DNA of 23,023 nucleotides from an uncultured Collinsella sp. (GCA_900765185.1 CAAFQT010000218.1:1-23023); one strand, 5' to 3'; shown: positions 7,726-16,910, numbered from the stretch's first letter. Translations and numbers: made by a program. The notes: generated from the letters alone by a model not told the origin.

Positions 7726-7753
7726 AGTATACACGAGGAATCGCAAAGTGCAA
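7726..7753 (-). promoter_or_regulatory. promoter of the tRNA-Ser genes
   Basis: On the minus strand a -35 element TTGCAC (plus 7748-7753) and a -10 element TATACT (plus 7726-7731) are 16 bp apart. The predicted start lies a few bases before tRNA-Ser(GGA) at 7709. Confidence 0.75.
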
Positions 7754-8113
7754 ACAGAAAAGTTGGCATTTTTTAAAACGCTTGGCCGCGCTTGGCGTTG
7801 CAGTGGGGTTTGAGGTGCCAAAAAACGGCTTCCGACCAGCGTGGTTGATCAACTCAATTGTTCAAAAGGGGTATTCATAAGTGACTTGGCAATGAATTTA
7901 AAAATCTTTGGGTGGTGCTGTGGACCACTGGTATGCATTTTGCGACCACAGCCTTGTGCCCGTTGACCTGCGGCTTGGCTCAGCTTGTCCCCGCGGCGTC
8001 GTATCTTGTCCACAAATCCGTCAAGCTCTTGGTCGGCATTTGGTTGGAATGCGCATGAAACGTGGTGCGAGCATGGGCATATGTGGAGGTCATGAGGTTG
8101 TAGCTGCATATTC
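7754..8113. other. gene-free intergenic stretch before the rpsF promoter
   Basis: I see no supported gene in these 360 bases. Short frames exist on both strands, but none has a ribosome binding site or a recognisable protein. Small symmetric sites are present: the palindrome GTTGATCAAC at 7844-7853, and an inverted repeat GCTGTGG/CCACAGC at 7917-7923 and 7946-7952. Its length is unusual for this compact window. Confidence 0.6.
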
Positions 8114-8142
8114 TTGCGGCCTGGGAGGTTGAAAGATATTAT
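8114..8142 (+). promoter_or_regulatory. promoter of the rpsF-ssb-rpsR-rplI operon
   Basis: A -35 element TTGCGG (8114-8119) and a -10 element TATTAT (8137-8142) have a 17-bp spacer. Transcription should begin near 8149, giving a leader of about 65 nt that contains the hairpin at 8159-8187. Confidence 0.75.
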
Positions 8143-8158
8143 TACCAAGTCTTTTCCT

Positions 8159-8187
8159 GCTTCAGGCGCACCTTCACGACCTGAAGC
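8159..8187 (+). promoter_or_regulatory. rpsF leader hairpin, candidate S6:S18 autoregulatory site
   Basis: GCTTCAGG (8159-8166) pairs perfectly with CCTGAAGC (8180-8187) around a 13-nt loop, in the predicted leader 13 nt before the strong Shine-Dalgarno AGGAGGTGA. Many bacteria repress this operon through an S6:S18 complex bound to an rpsF leader RNA. Position fits that model. I cannot confirm the conserved CCG feature of the known motif. Confidence 0.45.
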
Positions 8188-8213
8188 CACATTTGCCCAG
8201 AGGAGGTGACAAT

Positions 8214-8507
8214 ATGAAGGCTTATGAACTGCTGTTCTTTGTTGACCCGTCGCTCGACCCCGAGACTCGTCTCGCTGTTATGAAGCGTATCGATACCACG
8301 ATCGCTGAGGGCGCTGGCAAGGTCGACTCCGTTGACGAGTGGGGCAAGCGCAAGCTCGCCTACGAGATCAACGACCTCACCGATGGTGACTACACCCTCA
8401 TCAACTTCCACGCAGATCCTACCCAGATCGCCGAGCTTGATCGCGTCCTGCGCATCACCGACGCTGTGGTCCGCCACATGATCGTCCGTCGCGACGACCA
8501 GGAGTAA
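8214..8507 (+). CDS. rpsF: 30S ribosomal protein S6
   Basis: This 97-residue protein is the usual size for S6. It begins MKAYELLFFVDPSLDPETR and carries the conserved WGKRKLAYEINDLTDGDY segment, both typical of S6, which binds the central domain of 16S rRNA together with S18. The ATG at 8214 follows a near-perfect AGGAGGTGA (8201-8209). It is the first gene of the S6-SSB-S18-L9 operon. Confidence 0.97.
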   Translation: MKAYELLFFVDPSLDPETRLAVMKRIDTTIAEGAGKVDSVDEWGKRKLAYEINDLTDGDYTLINFHADPTQIAELDRVLRITDAVVRHMIVRRDDQE

Positions 8508-8555
8508 GACTGTCGTTTTGGACTGGGCTTGTGCCCCAAGAGGAAGTAGTGAGTT

Positions 8556-9008
8556 ATGAGCATCAATCGAGTGAACATCACCGGTAACCTCACCCGCGAT
8601 CCCGAGCTGCGCGCCACCGCCGGCGGAACCCAGGTTCTGTCCTTTGGCGTCGCCGTGAACGATCGTCGCCGCAACGCGCAGACTGGCGAGTGGGAGGACT
8701 ATCCCAACTTTGTCGACTGCACCATGTTCGGCACCCGCGCCGAGGCCGTGAGCCGTTTCCTGGCAAAGGGAAACAAGGTCGCGATCGAGGGCAAGCTGCG
8801 CTACAGCTCTTGGGAGCGCGACGGCCAGCGCCGGAGCAAGCTTGAGGTCATCGTCGATGAGATCGAGTTTATGAGCTCCCGTGGTGGCCAGGGTGGCTAC
8901 GATCAGGGCGGTTACGCCCCCGCAGCTCCCGCGCCCGCAGCACGTCCTGCCGCGCCGGTGGCTACGCCGCCCGCGGTCGACGTCTACGATGAGGACATCC
9001 CGTTCTAA
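8556..9008 (+). CDS. ssb: single-stranded DNA-binding protein
   Basis: This 150-residue SSB has an N-terminal OB fold (MSINRVNITGNLTRDPELR..., WEDYPNFVDCTMFG, LRYSSWERDGQRRSKLEV; about 1-108). A flexible Gly/Ala/Pro-rich linker follows (about 109-140), then the acidic tip DEDIPF that recruits replication and repair partners. It coats single-stranded DNA during replication, repair and recombination. AAGAGGAAG (8538-8546) serves the ATG at 8556. Its place between rpsF and rpsR is the classic Gram-positive arrangement. Confidence 0.97.
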   Translation: MSINRVNITGNLTRDPELRATAGGTQVLSFGVAVNDRRRNAQTGEWEDYPNFVDCTMFGTRAEAVSRFLAKGNKVAIEGKLRYSSWERDGQRRSKLEVIVDEIEFMSSRGGQGGYDQGGYAPAAPAPAARPAAPVATPPAVDVYDEDIPF

Positions 9009-9035
9009 GGGTTGTTCACCTATTTTTGAGTGAGA

Positions 9036-9061
9036 GGCGGCTTCGGTTCGCCGAAGTTGCC
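9036..9061 (+). promoter_or_regulatory. stable intercistronic hairpin before rpsR
   Basis: GGCGGCTTCGG (9036-9046) pairs with CCGAAGTTGCC (9051-9061), 11 bp with two G-U pairs, around a TTCG loop. No T-run follows, so it should not terminate. It ends 5 nt before the rpsR ribosome binding site and may affect S18 translation or mRNA processing. Confidence 0.6.
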
Positions 9062-9080
9062 AAATGAAAGGTATTTTGAC

Positions 9081-9347
9081 ATGGCTAATGATTTTTCTGC
9101 ACGTCAGCCGCGTCGTAAGTACTGCCAGTTCTGCAAGGAGAACACTGAGTTCATCGACTATAAGGACACTCAGCTTCTCCGTAAGTACATGACCGACCGT
9201 GGCAAGATCAAGCCCCGTCGCGTCACTGGCGCTTGCACGCAGCATCAGCATGACATCGCCAACGCCATCAAGCGCGCCCGCGAGATGGCTCTCCTGCCGT
9301 ACACCGTCCCCGTGGTTTCCTCTCGTGGCAACCGCGACCGCGGCTAA
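9081..9347 (+). CDS. rpsR: 30S ribosomal protein S18, zinc-ligand form
   Basis: This 88-residue protein carries the S18 core (RRKYCQFCKE, DYKDTQLLRKYM, GKIKPRRVTGACTQHQH, AIKRAREMALLPY). C15, C18, C52 and H55 form a plausible zinc site, marking the C+ form of S18; genomes with this form sometimes carry a zinc-independent paralogue used in zinc starvation. The ATG at 9081 follows AAAGGT (9067-9072). An in-frame start further upstream (9030) would run through the hairpin at 9036-9061 and is rejected. Confidence 0.96.
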   Translation: MANDFSARQPRRKYCQFCKENTEFIDYKDTQLLRKYMTDRGKIKPRRVTGACTQHQHDIANAIKRAREMALLPYTVPVVSSRGNRDRG

Positions 9348-9362
9348 GAAGGGAGACGCATC

Positions 9363-9902
9363 ATGAAGGTTATTCTTCTCGATGAGATCAAGGGCAAGGG
9401 CGGCGAGGGTGACGTCGTAGAGGTCGCTCAGGGTTACGCTGAGAACTTCCTGTTCCCCAAGAAGCTCGCTGTTGCCGCCACCAAGGGCAACCTCAAGCAG
9501 CTTGACGAGCGTCGCAACAACATCGCCAAGCGCGAGGCCGTCCGTCTGGCTACCGCCAACGAGACCAAGGCTGCCTTCGAGGGCAAGACGGTCACCGTTG
9601 ACGTCAAGGTCGGCGACGAGGGCATCCTCTTTGGCTCCGTTACCGCCGCTATGGTCGCTGACGCCATCAAGGCTCAGCTCGGTATGGACATCGACCGCAA
9701 GCGCGTCGAGCTCGGTAAGCCCATCAAGGTTGCCGGTGCCCACACCGTTGCCATCTCGCTGTACCGCGAGATCAAGGCCGAGGTTGTCGTTCTCGTCGGC
9801 GTTACCGCCGAGGAGCTCGCTGCCGAGGCTGAGGTCGAGGAGGCCGCTGAGGTCGCCGAGGCCGAGACCGCCGAGGTCGAGACTGAGGCTGCTGCCGAGT
9901 AG
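9363..9902 (+). CDS. rplI: 50S ribosomal protein L9 with acidic C-terminal extension
   Basis: The first 148 residues are a typical L9: MKVILLDEIKGKGGEGDVV and QGYAENFLFPKKLA in the N-domain, a long connecting helix (about 42-75), and the C-domain ending near VVVLVGV. A further 30 or so residues, almost only Ala, Glu, Val and Thr, extend it to 179. Most L9 proteins end near 148-150. A GGGAG site lies before the ATG at 9363, 15 bp after rpsR. L9 binds 23S rRNA near the L1 stalk and helps keep the reading frame. Confidence 0.97.
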   Translation: MKVILLDEIKGKGGEGDVVEVAQGYAENFLFPKKLAVAATKGNLKQLDERRNNIAKREAVRLATANETKAAFEGKTVTVDVKVGDEGILFGSVTAAMVADAIKAQLGMDIDRKRVELGKPIKVAGAHTVAISLYREIKAEVVVLVGVTAEELAAEAEVEEAAEVAEAETAEVETEAAAE

Positions 9903-9934
9903 CATTTGCTGCAACGCAACAATCTTGTTCTAAG

Positions 9935-9973
9935 AAGGGCGCTCTGGGAAACCAGGGCGCCCTTTTGTTTTTT
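9935..9973 (+). terminator. Rho-independent terminator closing the rpsF operon
   Basis: AAGGGCGCTCTGG (9935-9947) pairs with CCAGGGCGCCCTT (9952-9964), one wobble, around a GAAA tetraloop. The tail TTTTGTTTTTT follows. This is the strongest terminator in the window and separates rplI from dnaB. Confidence 0.95.
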
Positions 9974-10084
9974 GCGCTGAGTGAGTGTCATGGTGAACGT
10001 TGCGTCGAAGTCCTATATACAGGACCGTTCATCCGTTTGGTTCGGTGATGATTGGCGGCGCGCGGCGCGTTTTGGGACCGTGGC

Positions 10085-10093
10085 TGATACTAT
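10085..10093 (+). promoter_or_regulatory. extended -10 element upstream of dnaB
   Basis: TGATACTAT (10085-10093) is an extended -10 (TGn plus TACTAT) ahead of dnaB, without a convincing -35. A second candidate is TATATA at 10014-10019, inside a GTCCT/AGGAC inverted repeat (10010-10025). Confidence 0.4.
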
Positions 10094-10126
10094 GGATGCT
10101 CGCAAGCGATATGAATGAGGATGCTC

Positions 10127-11518
10127 ATGGCATATGACGATAGGGAGACGGGGCTGACGGTCGAGGACCGCGGCTCAAAGTTGGGTCTTCCCCAAAACCA
10201 AGATGCAGAGGCCAATGTACTGGCCGCTATGCTGCTATCGCCCGAGGTGGTCGAAGAGGCCCAGGTCGAGCTGCAGCCCGATGATTTCTACCGGCCCATT
10301 CATAAGACCATCTACACCGCGATGGTCGATATGTACAACAGCCGCATTCCCATCGACTCCATCTCGCTGATCGATTACCTGCGAAGCATCAACAAGCTCG
10401 ATGCCGTGGGCGGCGAAGCGTACATTTTGGAGTTGATGGGTCAGACCCTGTCGCTCGTCAACTGGCAGCATCATGCCGCCATCGTTCGCCGCGATTCGAT
10501 GCTGCGTGAGCTGATCGGCGCCACCAACGAGATCAACGCGCTGGCATATAATGCCCCCACCGACACCAAAGAGGTTGTCGAGCTGGCCGAGAGCAAGCTG
10601 CTCAAGGTTACGGCGCGCGAGGTCAAGTCGAGTTACAAGACGTTGACCGAGTTTATGGTCGAGGCCTATAACGAGGCCGAGGAAGTGTGCCAGGCCGGTG
10701 GCCAGGCTGCGGGCGTGCCCACGGGCTTCCCGTCGCTCGACCGCATGCTCATGGGCTTCCGCGAGGGTCAGCTCATCATTATCGGCGCCCGTCCTGCTGT
10801 AGGTAAGACGTCGTTCGCTCTGAACCTGGCACTTAACGCTGCCGCTGCTGGTTATACCGTCGGCTTCTTCTCGCTGGAGATGTCGGGCAAGGAAATTGCC
10901 CAGCGTCTGATTTGCGCCTACGCCATGATCTCGATCAGTGACTTCCGCATGGGCCGTATTAGCCCCGAACAGTGGGCCAATATCAACGAGGCCACGCAGA
11001 CCTTGTCCAAGCTCGATATTCTGATTGACGATACGCCCGGCACCACAGTGACCGAGATTCGCGCCAAGAGCCGCCGTATGCTCCATAACAAGGAGAAGGC
11101 AATCATCATCCTGGACTACCTGCAGCTGGTGAGTCCTCCGCCGGGACGCCGCTCCGAGAGCCGTACCGTCGAGGTTTCGGAGATGTCGCGTGGTCTGAAG
11201 ATCATGGCCAAGGAGCTCAAGATCCCGCTCATCGCGCTGTCGCAGCTCTCGCGTCAGGTCGAATCCCGTACCGGCAAGCGCCCGCAGCTTTCCGACCTTC
11301 GTGAATCGGGCTCCATCGAGCAGGACGCCGATATCGTCATGTTCTTGGACCGCTCCGCCGACGAGGCCGAAGCCTCGCGCGACGATCGACCCGACGAGGG
11401 CGTTACGCGTATCGTCGTGGCCAAGAACCGTTCGGGCCCGATCGGCGACGTCGACCTGATGTTCCTGCCGGCATCCACCAAGTTCTATGAGCTTGATGGG
11501 GCACATGCCGAGGAGTAG
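10127..11518 (+). CDS. dnaB: replicative DNA helicase DnaB
   Basis: This 463-residue protein is a full-length DnaB. It has an N-terminal domain (about 22-125: PQNQDAEANVLAAMLLSPE...), a linker, and a RecA-like helicase domain with Walker A GARPAVGKT (220-228), Walker B IIILDYLQL (326-334), and SQLSRQVE and LRESGSIEQDAD for motifs H3/H4. It unwinds DNA ahead of the replication fork as a hexamer. No intein interrupts it. The ATG at 10127 is preferred because GAGG lies 6 nt before it; ATGs at 10115 and 10121 are also in frame. It has its own upstream region behind the rplI terminator. Confidence 0.97.
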   Translation: MAYDDRETGLTVEDRGSKLGLPQNQDAEANVLAAMLLSPEVVEEAQVELQPDDFYRPIHKTIYTAMVDMYNSRIPIDSISLIDYLRSINKLDAVGGEAYILELMGQTLSLVNWQHHAAIVRRDSMLRELIGATNEINALAYNAPTDTKEVVELAESKLLKVTAREVKSSYKTLTEFMVEAYNEAEEVCQAGGQAAGVPTGFPSLDRMLMGFREGQLIIIGARPAVGKTSFALNLALNAAAAGYTVGFFSLEMSGKEIAQRLICAYAMISISDFRMGRISPEQWANINEATQTLSKLDILIDDTPGTTVTEIRAKSRRMLHNKEKAIIILDYLQLVSPPPGRRSESRTVEVSEMSRGLKIMAKELKIPLIALSQLSRQVESRTGKRPQLSDLRESGSIEQDADIVMFLDRSADEAEASRDDRPDEGVTRIVVAKNRSGPIGDVDLMFLPASTKFYELDGAHAEE

Positions 11519-11545
11519 GACAGGCGCCCGTTGCACGGGTATACT
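11517..11545 (+). promoter_or_regulatory. promoter of purA
   Basis: A -35 candidate AGGACA (11517-11522, overlapping the dnaB stop codon) and a -10 TATACT (11540-11545) are 17 bp apart. This would give purA a leader of about 60 nt. Confidence 0.5.
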
Positions 11546-11611
11546 GGGAATGTTTTGTGCTTCTGCGTGCCGGCATGGCGCGTAGACAGTCCATGAATGT
11601 GAGGAGTAAAC

Positions 11612-12898
11612 ATGCCGTCAACCGTTTTGGTCGGTGCCCAGTGGGGCGATGAGGGCAAGGGTAAGATCTGCGACCTGGTCGCCGGCGACTTTGATGCCGT
11701 CGTGCGCTATTCGGGCGGCAACAACGCCGGCCACACCATCGTCGTCAACGGCAAAAAGTACGGCCTGCACCAGGTGCCCTCCGGCATCATGTATTCCGAC
11801 CACGTGTCGGTGATCGGTAACGGCTGCGTCGTCAACCCCAAGGTTGTCCTTGAGGAGATCGACATGTTCGAGGCCGACGGCATCACCACCAAGAACCTCA
11901 AGATTAGCGGCAACGCGCATGTCATCATGCCGTACCACATCGATCTGGATGGCGCCTTTGAGCAGAAGCTCGGCAAGAAGAACATCGGTACCACCAAGCG
12001 CGGCATTGGTCCGTGCTATCAGGACAAGATGGCCCGCATTGGCCTGCGCATGCAGGACATGCTGGACGAGACGCTGTTCCGCGACAAGTTGGAGACCGCT
12101 CTCGCCCGCGTGAACCCCGAGCTCGAGCTCATCTACAACCTGCCCACCTACACCGTGGACCAGATTTGCGACGAGTACCTGCCGATGGCCGAGCGCCTGC
12201 GTCCCTACATCACCGAGACGAGCCTGCTGCTCAACAACATGATCGATGAGGGCAAGAACCTGCTGTTTGAAGGCGCCCAGGCGACGCTGCTCGACATCGA
12301 CCACGGAACCTATCCGTACGTGACGTCTTCCAACTGCACCGCCGGCGGCGCCATCACCGGCTCTGGCGTGGGCATGAAGAACGTCGACCGCGTGCTGGGC
12401 GTCATGAAGGCCTATATCACCCGCGTCGGTTCGGGCCCCATGCCCACCGAGCTTTCCTATGAGTCCGAGGCTGGCCACACGCTGACCGAGGAGGGCTATG
12501 AGTACGGCGTGACCACCGGTCGCCGTCGTCGTTGCGGCTGGTTTGACGGCCCTATCGCCAACTATGCCTCGCGCGTCAACGGCCTCACCGACATCGCCGT
12601 GACCAAGCTCGACGTGCTTTCGGCCTTCGACACCATCAAGGTGTGCGTGGCCTACGACGTCGATGGCGAGCGCTACACGAGCGTGCCCGAGCATCAGGTG
12701 CGCTTTGAGCATGCCAAGCCCATCTACGAGGAGCTCCCCGGCTGGAAGTGCGACATCACCGGTTGCCGCAGCTTTGATGAGCTGCCGCAAGAGGCTCAGG
12801 ACTACGTGGCGTTTATCGAGGATCTGGCACACACCCGCGTGACGTTCATTGGCGTTGGCGCCGGTCGCGAGCAGATCATCAACCGATTCTGGAAGTAA
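11612..12898 (+). CDS. purA: adenylosuccinate synthetase
   Basis: This 428-residue enzyme has the usual length for PurA, which joins IMP and aspartate with GTP to form adenylosuccinate, the first committed step to AMP. Visible motifs are WGDEGKGK (11-18, with catalytic D13), NNAGHTIV (37-44, with H41), TTKRGIGPCYQDKM (127-140), GAQATLLDIDHGTYPYVTSS and GVTTGRRRRCGWFD. GAGGAG (11601-11606) serves the ATG at 11612. It follows dnaB by 93 bp and is followed by purD, so purine genes lie together here but are not tightly coupled. Confidence 0.98.
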   Translation: MPSTVLVGAQWGDEGKGKICDLVAGDFDAVVRYSGGNNAGHTIVVNGKKYGLHQVPSGIMYSDHVSVIGNGCVVNPKVVLEEIDMFEADGITTKNLKISGNAHVIMPYHIDLDGAFEQKLGKKNIGTTKRGIGPCYQDKMARIGLRMQDMLDETLFRDKLETALARVNPELELIYNLPTYTVDQICDEYLPMAERLRPYITETSLLLNNMIDEGKNLLFEGAQATLLDIDHGTYPYVTSSNCTAGGAITGSGVGMKNVDRVLGVMKAYITRVGSGPMPTELSYESEAGHTLTEEGYEYGVTTGRRRRCGWFDGPIANYASRVNGLTDIAVTKLDVLSAFDTIKVCVAYDVDGERYTSVPEHQVRFEHAKPIYEELPGWKCDITGCRSFDELPQEAQDYVAFIEDLAHTRVTFIGVGAGREQIINRFWK

Positions 12899-12919
12899 TC
12901 GGTTTATACGGTTATTGCG

Positions 12920-12961
12920 ATATACCCCTTTGCAGCCCAGACGGGCGGCCGAGGGGTATAT
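12920..12961. terminator. hairpin between purA and purD
   Basis: ATATACCCCT (12920-12929) pairs perfectly with AGGGGTATAT (12952-12961). An inner GCCC/GGGC (12935-12938 and 12943-12946) closes an AGAC loop. TT follows but there is no long T-run, so termination is likely weak. It could instead act in the purD leader. Confidence 0.55.
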
Positions 12962-13015
12962 TTGCTTGCAAAGGGCTCGCGCGGAGCGGGCCATTCATCC
13001 ATAGAGGAGGCACCC

Positions 13016-14320
<1,305 letters not shown>

Positions 14321-14341
14321 AATCCGAGAGGAATGAGACGG

Positions 14342-15037
14342 ATGGACGAGAAGAACGAAGAGCTCGTGGACGCGCAGATCGTCGAAGAGGACAGCCGCAT
14401 GTATGGGCACGCCGAGGGCGAGCCTGGTGGTGAGGTCGCTGACGAGCCGGCGCTGGTGTTGGGCGATGACGACCCGCACGATGCCGAGCTGCACGAGAAG
14501 ATTCTTTCGGAGGAGTGCGCCTGGAAGGGCAAGATTCTCGACGTCCACCGGCTTGAGGTTGAGCTGCCCAACGGTCACCGCAGCGCCCGCGATATCGTTC
14601 GCCATCCGGGTGCGGCGGCCGTTGTGGCACTGACCGAGAGCGGCAAGATCGTACAGGTGCGTCAGTACCGCACCGCCATCGACCGCGTGACGGTCGAGAT
14701 TCCTGCCGGCAAGCTCGACCCGGGCGAGGACCCGCTCGATTGCGCCAAGCGCGAACTGCATGAGGAGACGGGCTTTAGGGCTGGTCGTATTCGCTTTTTG
14801 ACGTCGATTGTCACGTCCTGCGGTTTTTGCGATGAGATCATCCATATCTACTTGGCTACCAAGCTCGAGTTTGATGCGCCCAACCCCGATGATGACGAGT
14901 TTGTCAACGTGGACCTGGTGCCGCTGCACGAGCTGATCGACGCCGTACTCGACGGCAAGATCGAAGACGCCAAGACCGTCGTAGGCGCGCTTGCCTGCGA
15001 CAGCATCGCGCACCGCCTTGGGGGCACGGAGCTTTAA
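14342..15037 (+). CDS. Nudix hydrolase, probable ADP-ribose pyrophosphatase
   Basis: This 231-residue protein has a perfect Nudix box at 123-145 (G-x5-E-x7-REL-x-EE-x-GF). The surrounding fold resembles ADP-ribose/nucleotide-sugar pyrophosphatases (GKIVQVRQYR at 101-110, VTVEIPAGKL before the box, EIIHIYLATKL after it). Before the catalytic domain is an acidic stretch of about 55 residues (EELVDAQIVEEDS..., GDDDPHDAEL) not typical of the family. The ATG at 14342 is preferred because AGAGGA lies 9 nt upstream. An ATG at 14333 is too close to that site. It follows purD by 21 bp and is probably co-transcribed. Confidence 0.88.
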   Translation: MDEKNEELVDAQIVEEDSRMYGHAEGEPGGEVADEPALVLGDDDPHDAELHEKILSEECAWKGKILDVHRLEVELPNGHRSARDIVRHPGAAAVVALTESGKIVQVRQYRTAIDRVTVEIPAGKLDPGEDPLDCAKRELHEETGFRAGRIRFLTSIVTSCGFCDEIIHIYLATKLEFDAPNPDDDEFVNVDLVPLHELIDAVLDGKIEDAKTVVGALACDSIAHRLGGTEL

Positions 15038-15049
15038 CGAGTGGGGATA

Positions 15050-15087
15050 GCCCTGGGACAGTACTACTGATTGCTTTGTCCCAGGGC
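15050..15087. terminator. inverted repeat after the Nudix gene, possible terminator
   Basis: GCCCTGGGACA (15050-15060) and TGTCCCAGGGC (15077-15087) are perfect 11-bp inverted copies with a 16-nt loop. Only TT follows, so it is a weak intrinsic terminator at best. It might instead be a repeat element or operator upstream of the ABC transporter gene. Confidence 0.5.
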
Positions 15088-15118
15088 CTTACGTTGCTGA
15101 TATTTCTTTGAGGATCAC

Positions 15119-16891
15119 ATGCTGAAGAGGTTTCTTTCGTATTACGAGCCCCAGATGGGGCTTTTTGTTGCTGATACTGTTTGTGCTCTGGTGCTTGCCG
15201 CCATTGACCTGGCGTTCCCCATTATTCTGCGCAATTTGACCGGTGGGCTGTTTACTCAGGGTCAGGCTGCCATTATGCAGGCGCTCGGCATGATCGCGGT
15301 GGGCTTGGTGTTGATGTATGCCGTCCGCTGCGCCTGCCGCTACTTTGTGAGCTACTGGGGTCACGTGATGGGCGCGCGCATGGAGTCCAAGATGCGCGAG
15401 GACCTGTTCGACCAGTATGAGCGCTTTAGCTTTGCGTACTTCGACCGCAACAGCTCGGGCGACATGATGAGCCGCGTGGTCAACGACCTGTTCGATATCT
15501 GCGAGGCGGCGCACCACGTGCCCGAGTGGATCATCATCTGCGGCATCGAGATTATCGGCTCGTTTGTGATTCTCTTTACCATCGCCCCGGTGCTGGCGCT
15601 CGCCATGGCCGTGGTGACGGCGGCGTTTGCGGTCATCATGTTTTGGCAGAACATGCGCATGCGCGAGGTCTTTAGCGACAACCGCAAAAAAATCAGCGGC
15701 ATCAATGCGCAGCTGCAGGATTCGCTGGCGGGCATGCGCGTGGTCAAGAGCTTTGCCAATGAGGAGACCGAACGCTTCAAGTTCCGCGCCTCCAACAATC
15801 GCTATCTTTCGTCCAAGGAGAACATGTATCACGCCATGGGCGTCTATACCGCGACGTATGGCCTGCTCTCGGGTGTGCTCTATGTGATCGTGGTGCTGCT
15901 GGGCGGCTGGCTGGTCGCCCAGGGACAGCTGCAGGCGGTCGATATGGCGACCTTCGCGCTCTACATTTCGCTGTTCTGCACGCCGCTCGAGACACTCGTC
16001 AATTCGGCCGAAACGTATCAGAAGGCTATCGCCGGCTTTAAGCGTATGGACGAGGTGCTCTCGACCGCGCCGGATATCCAGGACAAGCCGGGCGCCACTG
16101 ATCTGCAGGTGACTGCCGGCGCCGTGGAGTATCACGACGTGTGCTTTAACTACGAGGACGTTGAGCTGGGCGAGGGCGATGCCGACGAGCGTCCCGTTAT
16201 CGACCATATGGACCTGTCTATCAAGCCCGGGCAGACCATCGCGCTGGTTGGCCCCTCGGGCGGCGGCAAGTCCACGACCTGTTCGCTGCTGCCGCGCTTT
16301 TATGACGTGGCTGCCGGATCCATTAGCATCGACGGCCAGGACGTGCGTGACGTGACGCAGCATAGCCTGCGCCGTGCCATCGGCCTGGTGCAGCAGGATG
16401 TCTACCTGTTTGACGGTACGATTGGCGAGAACATCGCCTACGGCAAGCCGGGTGCTACGGCAGAAGAGATCGCTGAGGCGGCCCGTCGCGCCAATATCGA
16501 TACCTTTATCGAGTCGCTTCCACAGGGCTATGACACGGTCGTGGGCGAGCGCGGCAGCCGTCTTTCGGGCGGGCAGAAGCAGCGCGTTGCCATCGCGCGT
16601 GTGTTTCTCAAGAACCCCAAGATCCTGATTTTGGACGAGGCGACGAGTGCTTTGGATAACGAGAGCGAGGAGGCGGTGCAGGAGTCGCTCGAAGAGCTGG
16701 CACGCGGCCGCACCACGATTATCATTGCCCACCGTCTTTCGACCATTAAGCACGCCGATGAGATTGCGACCGTTGAGCATGGTCGCGTTGTGGAGCGTGG
16801 CACGCACGAGGAGCTTCTCGCCCGTGGCGGCACCTATGCCCGTTACTATCGAATGCAGTTCGAAGGTGCGCGTGCGCACGAGCTCGACTGA
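15119..16891 (+). CDS. ABC exporter half-transporter (membrane and ATPase domains fused)
   Basis: The protein has 590 residues. A six-helix exporter domain (about 15-300, with TDVxAS-region relatives GDMMSRVVNDLFDI and INAQLQDSLAGMRVVKSF) is followed by an ATPase domain. The ATPase domain has Walker A GPSGGGKST (378-386), Q-loop LVQQDVYLFDG (423-433), signature LSGGQ (483-487), Walker B ILILDE (502-507) and H538 in the H-loop. The layout is that of MsbA/LmrA-type exporters that work as dimers. Substrate cannot be told from sequence. A short acidic insertion (ELGEGDADER, about 349-358) sits before the ATPase beta-strand. TGAGGA lies 4 nt before the ATG at 15119. A second gene follows within 20 bp. 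Confidence 0.95.
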   Translation: MLKRFLSYYEPQMGLFVADTVCALVLAAIDLAFPIILRNLTGGLFTQGQAAIMQALGMIAVGLVLMYAVRCACRYFVSYWGHVMGARMESKMREDLFDQYERFSFAYFDRNSSGDMMSRVVNDLFDICEAAHHVPEWIIICGIEIIGSFVILFTIAPVLALAMAVVTAAFAVIMFWQNMRMREVFSDNRKKISGINAQLQDSLAGMRVVKSFANEETERFKFRASNNRYLSSKENMYHAMGVYTATYGLLSGVLYVIVVLLGGWLVAQGQLQAVDMATFALYISLFCTPLETLVNSAETYQKAIAGFKRMDEVLSTAPDIQDKPGATDLQVTAGAVEYHDVCFNYEDVELGEGDADERPVIDHMDLSIKPGQTIALVGPSGGGKSTTCSLLPRFYDVAAGSISIDGQDVRDVTQHSLRRAIGLVQQDVYLFDGTIGENIAYGKPGATAEEIAEAARRANIDTFIESLPQGYDTVVGERGSRLSGGQKQRVAIARVFLKNPKILILDEATSALDNESEEAVQESLEELARGRTTIIIAHRLSTIKHADEIATVEHGRVVERGTHEELLARGGTYARYYRMQFEGARAHELD

Positions 16892-16910
16892 TTGATATGA
16901 CAGGAAGTTT

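Noticed and set aside
7919..8014. DnaA-box-like sites (TTGTCCACA at 8006-8014, a weaker one at 7919-7927)
   Set aside because: Only one near match and one loose match, with no AT-rich unwinding region or dnaA/dnaN nearby. Not enough to call an origin.
7908..8132. 74-codon frame upstream of rpsF
   Set aside because: No ribosome binding site, Gly/Cys-rich random-looking sequence and no recognisable motif.
10127..11518. Possible intein in DnaB
   Set aside because: The protein has normal length, and the Walker A region is continuous.
12899..13015. Purine riboswitch before purD
   Set aside because: The leader has only a simple hairpin, and I see none of the conserved junction and loop elements of purine or other known purine-gene riboswitches.
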